Program-made: the position numbers and the translations under genes
The notes under the pieces: generated by a model
Seen by the model: the letters and a program-made list of their open reading frames with translations, nothing else
Databases searched by the model: none
What the model was told of the DNA's origin: nothing
Shown: positions 1 to 4,471 of the stretch, piece by piece
Layout of the letters: each line of letters opens with the position of its first letter
Position numbering within the stretch: the stretch's first letter is position 1
DNA from: Syntrophomonas sp. UBA1368
GTDB lineage: Bacteria; Bacillota; Syntrophomonadia; Syntrophomonadales; Syntrophomonadaceae
NCBI GenBank assembly: GCA_002305965.1
Contig: DBRM01000034.1
Coordinates: 1,360 to 7,308, forward strand
Direction of reading: 5' to 3'
DNA length: 5,949 bases

Positions 1-301
1 CTTCCTCCAGTAAATTGGAGATCCCCCAGCCTTCCTGGTTCAAAAATTTATAGACCGGATGAAAAGAAGGCGGCACCGTTACCATACCGTTTTCAAAACG
101 GGCCTGGATCGTATCTCCGTCTTCATTGGTCGGCGCCACCTGTTCGGCAACGATTTTCAGTGCCTGGTCCAGTATGACGTCAATGTCATCATGGCTGTAG
201 TAATCCCGATACTTGTCAAAACTAAATAAAGAATCGGTGTCCAGCCATTCTCCTATAATAAACTTCAGATCTCGGTTTGAATAAATAAAGTTGCTGGCCA
301 T
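1..301 (-). CDS. Acyl-CoA dehydrogenase, N-terminal part (3' end outside window)
   Basis: This is the first 100 codons of a flavoprotein acyl-CoA dehydrogenase that continues past base 1. It would catalyse alpha,beta-dehydrogenation of an acyl-CoA, passing electrons to ETF. The translation starts MASNFIYSNRDLKFIIGEWL and continues through an acidic helical stretch, then VAPTNEDGD (about residues 65-73), FENGMVTVPPSFHPVYKFLNQEGW (about 77-100 region). This pattern (aromatic/D-L-K-F start, then P-x-N-x-x-G-D, then G-x-V-x-x-P-x-x-F-x-x-x-Y and GW) is that of the N-terminal extension plus start of the alpha-helical domain in the roughly 600-residue acyl-CoA dehydrogenases (DmdC/FadE-like), not the short 380-residue ones. 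The ATG at 299-301 is fixed by a strong Shine-Dalgarno 9 bp upstream. It is the fourth gene of the operon, 26 bp after the thiolase. FAD-binding and catalytic residues lie outside the window, so substrate class cannot be read. Confidence 0.85.
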   Translation of the reverse strand, partial: MASNFIYSNRDLKFIIGEWLDTDSLFSFDKYRDYYSHDDIDVILDQALKIVAEQVAPTNEDGDTIQARFENGMVTVPPSFHPVYKFLNQEGWGISNLLEE

Positions 302-310
302 GTTGCTTAA

Positions 311-320
311 CCTCCCCCCT
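311..320 (-). promoter_or_regulatory. Ribosome binding site of the acyl-CoA dehydrogenase
   Basis: On the minus strand the bases read AGGGGGGAGG, 9 nt before the ATG at 299-301. It decides the start of the truncated gene at the window edge and sits in the 26-bp gap after the thiolase stop codon, so the gene is translated from its own site within the operon mRNA. Confidence 0.8.
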
Positions 321-327
321 TTTGTAA

Positions 328-1512
328 TCAGCTGATGTTTTCGATAATGAAAGCACAGGCCGGTCCGCCGCTGGCACACATGGTCGAGCAGGCATACCTT
401 CCGCCCCGTCTTTTCAGTTCATTAATTGCTGCAAGGATAATACGGGCGCCGGTCATTCCCACCGGATGCCCTAATGAAATTCCTGATCCCACCGCATTGC
501 AGCGATCCACAGGAATACTCAGTTCCTGCATGCAGGCTAATGCCTGAGCAGCGAAGGCTTCATTAAGCTCCCAGTAATCAATATCGTGCAAGGTCAGTCC
601 GGCAAATTTCAGTGCCCTGAGTGAAGCCGGCACCGGTCCCATCCCCATGATCCGCGGCTCCACTGAGCCGGAAGCAGAGGCAGCCACCCGGGCCAAAGGT
701 TTCAGGCCTGCTTTTTTGGCTTTTTCAGCTGACATTAAGATCACGGCTGCTGCCCCATCGTTGAGACTGGATGCATTGAAAGCAGTCACCGTACCGTCTT
801 TCTTGAAAGCCGGCTTGAGCCTGGCCGCCATTTCCATGTTGGCATCGGGATTGGGATGTTCATCAGTATCAAATATCCTGGGACCTTTCCTGGTTTTGAT
901 CTCAACCGGAATGATCTCGTCGGTGAATAATCCGTCAGCAATGGCCTTGCAGGCCCGCTGATGACTTAACAAAGCATATTCATCCTGCTGTTCCCGGGTT
1001 ATATGGTACAATTCTGCGATATTCTCCGCCGTCACCCCCATATGATAGCCTTCGAAGGGGCAGATCAGGCCGCCTAACATCAGGCTGTCCCGGACGGTTT
1101 CGCCATCATTCAAACGATAGCCTTTCCGGGCATCCATGAGCAGGTAGGGAGCGTTGCTCATGCTTTCATACCCCACTGCTGCGGCTGCTTCTACCCTGCC
1201 TAACATGATTTCCTGGGCCAGAATATCTGCCGCCCGCATGGAGGAAGGACATTGCTGATGGACGGTAGTGGAGATCGTTTCCACCGGCAAGCCGGATTTT
1301 AGTGTCACCCAGCGAGCTGAGTTGCCCGGTGAGCCGTATTGATTGCATTGGCCGCCGATCACCTCTTCGATCAGATTGGGATCGATGCCGAATTTGTCGA
1401 TGGTTCCTTTAAGGGCTAATACTCCCAATTCATGACCTTTTATGCTTGCCAGCGATCCCTGAAAATCACCCACCGCTGTACGTGCAGCTGCTACGATAAC
1501 AACTTCCTGCAT
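328..1512 (-). CDS. Thiolase (acetyl-CoA acetyltransferase / 3-ketoacyl-CoA thiolase family)
   Basis: A 394-residue, full-length thiolase. In this operon it most likely works in the degradative direction, cleaving 3-ketoacyl-CoA with CoA to acetyl-CoA and a shortened acyl-CoA in the cytoplasm. Visible motifs are: nucleophilic Cys88 in HQQCPSSMRA; a thiolase loop region at about 120-250; ELNEAFAAQ with Asn317; GSGISLGHPVGMTGAR with catalytic His349; and CASGG with Cys379, the general acid/base. All catalytic residues are present. The surroundings of both cysteines depart from the textbook motifs (CSSG and CIGGG in biosynthetic thiolases), here CPSS and CASGG, which points to a subfamily of degradative or uncertain specificity. 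The start has a Shine-Dalgarno AGGAGAGGAG at 1521-1530 and the gene begins 26 bp after the hydratase. Chain-length preference cannot be told from sequence. Confidence 0.95.
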   Translation of the reverse strand: MQEVVIVAAARTAVGDFQGSLASIKGHELGVLALKGTIDKFGIDPNLIEEVIGGQCNQYGSPGNSARWVTLKSGLPVETISTTVHQQCPSSMRAADILAQEIMLGRVEAAAAVGYESMSNAPYLLMDARKGYRLNDGETVRDSLMLGGLICPFEGYHMGVTAENIAELYHITREQQDEYALLSHQRACKAIADGLFTDEIIPVEIKTRKGPRIFDTDEHPNPDANMEMAARLKPAFKKDGTVTAFNASSLNDGAAAVILMSAEKAKKAGLKPLARVAASASGSVEPRIMGMGPVPASLRALKFAGLTLHDIDYWELNEAFAAQALACMQELSIPVDRCNAVGSGISLGHPVGMTGARIILAAINELKRRGGRYACSTMCASGGPACAFIIENIS

Positions 1513-1538
1513 ATTATTTGCTCCTCTCCTTGGTTAAG

Positions 1539-2303
1539 TTAAATACCTTGGAACTCAGGTTTTCTTTTTTCCGTAAATGCCTGCATTCCTTCCCGTTGAT
1601 CCCGGGTGGCAAAACAGCTAGCCCAGGCGATCGATTCAAATTCAATGGCCTTGACCCCGTCAATATCAAATGCCTGGCTGATGCATTGCTTGGCAAGCTT
1701 CAACGCGATAGGAGGTTTGCCGGCCAGCATCTGTGCAGTCTTTATGGTTTCAGCCAGAGCATCTTCTGCGATTTGATTGATGAGCCCGTACTCCAATGCC
1801 TGCTCAGCTTTGATAGTCCCGCCGCTGAAAATCATTTCTTTGGCCCGGGCAGTTCCGATCAGACGGGGCAAACGCAGGGTGCCTCCAGCTCCGGGGAAGA
1901 TCCCCAGATTGATTTCCGGCAAGCCGAACCGGGCTGTTTTGTCAGCGATCCGCCAGTCACACACCAGTGTCAGTTCCATTCCTCCTCCCAGGGCAAAACC
2001 GGAGACCGCCGCCAGAACAGGCTTTGGGAATGCCTCGATCCGGGCAAAACAGTGCCGGAAGGAAAATGCGCGGGCTTGTTCCGGACTGAATTCCAGCATG
2101 TCATTGATATCAGCGCCGGCCGCAAAATGTTTTTCTCCGGTGATGATGATTGCCCCGGCTTTTTTATCTGCTTCCAGCTCCATGAAGCATTGTTCCAGTT
2201 CTTCAATCATCTGGCGGTTTAATGCATTCAATGCTTCGGGCCTTTGCAGCCTGATAATGGCGATCCCCTCGCATCTTTCCAGGGATATATATTGATATGG
2301 CAT
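1539..2303 (-). CDS. Enoyl-CoA hydratase (crotonase family)
   Basis: A 254-residue crotonase-fold protein, the usual length for a monofunctional enoyl-CoA hydratase. It should add water to a 2-enoyl-CoA to give 3-hydroxyacyl-CoA. Visible elements are: RPEALNAL (21-28); the FAAGADI oxyanion-hole/CoA-binding segment (60-66); ALGGGMEL (104-111), with Gly107 in the oxyanion hole and catalytic Glu110; and LPEINLGIFPGAGGTLRLPR (128-147) with the second catalytic glutamate, Glu130. Having both glutamates argues for hydratase rather than isomerase, thioesterase or decarboxylase activity. The C-terminus ends EGMQAFTEKRKPEFQG, typical of the family. The Shine-Dalgarno CAGGAGGA-like site at 2309-2316 lies in the 19-bp gap after the synthetase stop, indicating co-transcription. 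Its neighbours make it the hydration step of a beta-oxidation pathway. A role on 3-hydroxybutyryl/crotonyl-CoA is possible but not provable here. Confidence 0.95.
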   Translation of the reverse strand: MPYQYISLERCEGIAIIRLQRPEALNALNRQMIEELEQCFMELEADKKAGAIIITGEKHFAAGADINDMLEFSPEQARAFSFRHCFARIEAFPKPVLAAVSGFALGGGMELTLVCDWRIADKTARFGLPEINLGIFPGAGGTLRLPRLIGTARAKEMIFSGGTIKAEQALEYGLINQIAEDALAETIKTAQMLAGKPPIALKLAKQCISQAFDIDGVKAIEFESIAWASCFATRDQREGMQAFTEKRKPEFQGI

Positions 2304-2322
2304 AAAAATCCTCCTGAACAGT

Positions 2323-4020
2323 TTATTGCGATTGTTGGGACTGCTTCGCCGCAGCCATGGCTCTCATGCCTTTGCGGTCAGGCTTGCCTACCGGTGTGCG
2401 GGGCAGGTCATCCAAGAATTCGACCTCGGCCGGAACTTTATAAGGAGCCAATTTTTCCCGGCAGCGAGCGATAACTTCTTCTTCCGTAAGTTTTGCCCCC
2501 GGCTTCAGCACAATATATACTTTGGCAGCTTCCCCGCGCTTGGGATGTGGTATGCCGATGGCACAGGCATCCTGGACTTCCGGCATCGCGTAACAGACTT
2601 CATCGATTTCCCGGGGAAAGACATTGAAGCCGCTGCTGATAATAATGTCTTTCTTGCGGTCCACAATGTAAAAGAAGCCATCTTCGTCCATACGGCCGAT
2701 GTCCCCGGTATAAAACCATCCATCCCTCAGCACCATTGCAGTCTCTTCCGGGTTATTCCAGTATTCACGCATCAATTGAGGCCCGCGGAAGATGATTTCT
2801 CCCGGTTCACCGACGGGCATGATTTTAGTACCTGTTATATCATCGACGATCAAGACATCAGTATCCACCCAGGGCACTCCCACACTGCCTATTTTTCTGG
2901 TATGATGCCCGGAATTGGCAGTGATCTGCTGACAGCTTTCCGACATGCCATATCCTTCAACGATTCGGCAATGAGCCATTTCCTCAAATTTATTCAATAT
3001 TTCTTCCGGCAGAGGGGAACCGCCGCAGAAGACTCCGCCTACGAAGCAGGAAATATCAGCATTCTGGAAGGGCGGATGGTTGAGCAGCATAATAAGCAGA
3101 GCCGGTACCGCCGGGAGAGTAGCCGGCTGATATTTTTCAATCGCCTGTAATATGGCATCCGGATCAGGTACCGGAACCGTAACCAGACTGCCGCCGCAGA
3201 AGAAATTGAATGCCACAGCAGACATGTAACCGAAAATGTGGTTTAAAGGAATGATGGACAGTGCCCTCATATCCCCTGCTTTCATGGTAGTGTAATTATT
3301 TGTCACCCACTGCCCGATCCGAACTGCTTTGGACATTACATTGTGGTTGGTCAGGACGCATCCTTTGGGAACGCCGGTGGTACCGCCGGTATACTGCAAG
3401 CGAACGATATCATCCGGGGTCAGTTCCACCTCGGGTTCAGTGTTGTCAGCTGCTGCGATGATTTCATTGAAATCATAGATGCCCTCCCCTTTTTCCACTT
3501 CGATGGGCATGGTAGGAACCTGAAAAGCAATCACGCGTTTCACCGGAGAATCCGGATCCTTCATGACTTCGATAACTTTATCAGCGAACATTGCCAAAAC
3601 GATTACTGTTTCTGCGCCGCTGTCCTTGAGCTGCAATGATATCTCCGGTACTGTATAAAGGGGATTGGTCGGTACCTCAATCGCACCTATCTTAAGCAGC
3701 GCCAGGATCGATAATACATATTGGGGCAGGTTGGGGGACATGATCGATACTCGGTCGCCTTTTTTTACCCCCAGGCTGGTAAGCGCATTGGCCAGACGGC
3801 GGGCTATGTCATTCGCTACACCGTAGGTGATCACAGTATCACCCTGCATTACATAAGGTTTGTCCGGTTGTTCGGCGGCCCATTTATTGAACCACCATTT
3901 AGGGGGTTCGGTGGGATATTTCGGCGCCAATTCGATATGGTCGTCATAATTTGCCTGCCATAAAGGCCTCAATCTGGCAACTTCCTCTTCAAATGCTTTT
4001 AACCACGGTTTTTCAGACAT
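2323..4020 (-). CDS. AMP-forming acyl-CoA synthetase (fatty acid-CoA ligase type)
   Basis: A 565-residue ANL-superfamily adenylating enzyme that would convert a carboxylic acid, ATP and CoA to acyl-CoA, AMP and PPi, the entry step of the operon's pathway. Motifs (numbered from the chosen start) are: P-loop-like YTGGTTGVPKG 210-220 (A3); IPLNHIFGY 257-265; EGYGMSES 355-362 (A5); YTGDIG 437-442 (A7); the hinge DRKKDIIISSGFNVFPREID 454-473 (A8); and PVGKPDRK 543-550 (A10), where Lys546 is the catalytic lysine. The set is complete, so the enzyme is probably active. The open frame extends 29 codons further up to 4107, but the ATG at 4018-4020 has an excellent Shine-Dalgarno. The longer start would also lie upstream of the sigma-54 promoter and outside its transcript. 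It is the first gene of the operon. The A8 motif resembles medium/long-chain fatty acid ligases; an aromatic or other acid substrate is not excluded. Confidence 0.94.
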   Translation of the reverse strand: MSEKPWLKAFEEEVARLRPLWQANYDDHIELAPKYPTEPPKWWFNKWAAEQPDKPYVMQGDTVITYGVANDIARRLANALTSLGVKKGDRVSIMSPNLPQYVLSILALLKIGAIEVPTNPLYTVPEISLQLKDSGAETVIVLAMFADKVIEVMKDPDSPVKRVIAFQVPTMPIEVEKGEGIYDFNEIIAAADNTEPEVELTPDDIVRLQYTGGTTGVPKGCVLTNHNVMSKAVRIGQWVTNNYTTMKAGDMRALSIIPLNHIFGYMSAVAFNFFCGGSLVTVPVPDPDAILQAIEKYQPATLPAVPALLIMLLNHPPFQNADISCFVGGVFCGGSPLPEEILNKFEEMAHCRIVEGYGMSESCQQITANSGHHTRKIGSVGVPWVDTDVLIVDDITGTKIMPVGEPGEIIFRGPQLMREYWNNPEETAMVLRDGWFYTGDIGRMDEDGFFYIVDRKKDIIISSGFNVFPREIDEVCYAMPEVQDACAIGIPHPKRGEAAKVYIVLKPGAKLTEEEVIARCREKLAPYKVPAEVEFLDDLPRTPVGKPDRKGMRAMAAAKQSQQSQ

Positions 4021-4026
4021 GATGTA

Positions 4027-4035
4027 CCCTCCTTT
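4027..4035 (-). promoter_or_regulatory. Ribosome binding site deciding the synthetase start
   Basis: The minus strand reads AAAGGAGGG, ending 6 nt before the ATG at 4018-4020. Nothing comparable stands before the upstream in-frame ATG at 4105-4107. This supports the 565-residue product over the 594-residue open frame. Confidence 0.85.
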
Positions 4036-4084
4036 ATAAATCCCTTTCTTCCTCCAATAATTTCTGCTATTAAACTTGCTTATC

Positions 4085-4100
4085 GCAACATTCATGCCAA
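4085..4100 (-). promoter_or_regulatory. Sigma-54 (-24/-12) promoter of the beta-oxidation operon
   Basis: The minus strand reads TTGGCAT-GAATG-TTGC. This matches the sigma-54 consensus TGGCAC-N5-TTGC with the invariant GG (-24) and GC (-12) at the exact required spacing; the only core change is T for C at the end of the -24 box. Counting from the GC at 4085-4086, transcription should start near 4073, giving a leader of about 53 nt that contains the synthetase ribosome binding site. The divergent neighbour encodes a sigma-54 activator, which makes the match far more credible than the motif alone. Confidence 0.85.
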
Positions 4101-4182
4101 ATATCATTTGCCCGCTGATTATGGCATTTTATGACCAGCATTGAAAATTTCTAAATCGTAAATTCCTAATGATTATGTTATA
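4101..4182. other. AT-rich spacer between sigma-54 promoter and nearest dyad
   Basis: No gene is seen here. The stretch is AT-rich and carries a short direct repeat, AAATTTCTAA at 4145-4154 and AAATTCCTAA at 4160-4169, 15 bp apart. Its position between promoter and activator sites is where DNA must loop, so intrinsic flexibility or a bending protein could matter. No clear IHF consensus was found. The bending role is speculative. Confidence 0.3.
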
Positions 4183-4204
4183 TTTGATTCAGTAGTGTAT
4201 CGAA
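4183..4204. promoter_or_regulatory. Dyad site 1, promoter-proximal putative enhancer (UAS)
   Basis: TTTGATTC-N6-GTATCGAA, an imperfect copy of the dyad found perfectly at 4403-4424, with the same 6-bp spacer. Its centre is about 120 bp upstream of the predicted operon start, an ideal distance for a sigma-54 enhancer site. A further half-site, TTTGATA, follows at 4210-4216. It is proposed as a binding site for the divergently encoded activator on position and repetition alone. Confidence 0.6.
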
Positions 4205-4280
4205 AAGGTTTTGATAGAAGCCTGAACGTCCCCTGGCTCGGATTGGAGCGAATATTCTTAAGTTTCCGGCTATAAAAATA

Positions 4281-4302
4281 AACGATACATTTGCGTATCA
4301 TA
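4281..4302. promoter_or_regulatory. Dyad site 2, putative enhancer (UAS)
   Basis: AACGATAC-N6-GTATCATA. The central arms GATAC/GTATC (4284-4299) are perfectly complementary across a 6-bp spacer. It shares GATACATTT and GTATCA with site 3, i.e. 15 of 17 central positions including most of the spacer. The centre is about 218 bp upstream of the predicted operon start and 98 bp from site 1. Confidence 0.65.
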
Positions 4303-4402
4303 AGATAGAAATCTGCGCCCTGTACTAAGGCTCCTTTCCTCTTGTAATAATTGCTTTACAACATCTTGCAGTGATCTTCAAAGGAGAGAATGATCTCCAC
4401 TA

Positions 4403-4424
4403 TTTGATACATTTTGGTATCAAA
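4403..4424. promoter_or_regulatory. Dyad site 3, perfect 8+6+8 inverted repeat
   Basis: TTTGATAC at 4403-4410 and its exact reverse complement GTATCAAA at 4417-4424, separated by ATTTTG. It is the best copy of the repeated dyad. It lies about 340 bp from the operon start but centred only 58 bp before the regulator's ATG. It may therefore serve both as a distant enhancer site and as an autoregulatory operator. Confidence 0.7.
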
Positions 4425-4433
4425 AAACCTGGA

Positions 4434-4439
4434 CATAAT
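4434..4439 (+). promoter_or_regulatory. Possible -10 element of the regulator gene
   Basis: CATAAT resembles a sigma-A -10 hexamer and would give a leader of about 26 nt containing the Shine-Dalgarno at 4455-4463. The matching -35 region would fall at about 4411-4417, inside dyad site 3, but has only a poor match to TTGACA. A weak or repressed promoter fits; the call is tentative. Confidence 0.3.
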
Positions 4440-4454
4440 TTTTCTATCATTTTC

Positions 4455-4463
4455 AGGGAGGTG
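4455..4463 (+). promoter_or_regulatory. Ribosome binding site of the sigma-54 activator
   Basis: AGGGAGGTG lies 8 nt before the ATG at 4472-4474 and fixes the start of the truncated regulator gene. No competing start with a Shine-Dalgarno was seen nearby in this frame. Confidence 0.8.
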
Positions 4464-4471
4464 TCATAAAA

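Noticed and set aside
1518..2222. Long plus-strand open frame (234 codons) opposite the hydratase
   Set aside because: It lies wholly antisense to a clear crotonase gene, its product is rich in C, F and S with no recognisable domain, and no convincing ribosome binding site was seen.
2326..3150. Long plus-strand open frame (274 codons) opposite the acyl-CoA synthetase
   Set aside because: Antisense shadow of a gene with all its motifs intact; the translation has no family features.
4021..4107. 29-codon N-terminal extension of the acyl-CoA synthetase
   Set aside because: The ATG at 4107 lacks a Shine-Dalgarno, lies upstream of the predicted sigma-54 transcription start, and the extension covers the promoter itself; the ATG at 4020 has a strong site.
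4117..4150. Possible sigma-A promoter on the minus strand (TTTTCA, 18 bp, CATAAT) upstream of the synthetase
   Set aside because: The -35 match is weak in an AT-rich region where such matches arise by chance; the sigma-54 element is far stronger and has a matching activator.
4213..4240. CTGGCTCGGATTGGAGC on the plus strand as a second -24/-12 promoter
   Set aside because: The GC element is one base out of register with the required GG-to-GC spacing and the -12 box lacks TTGC.
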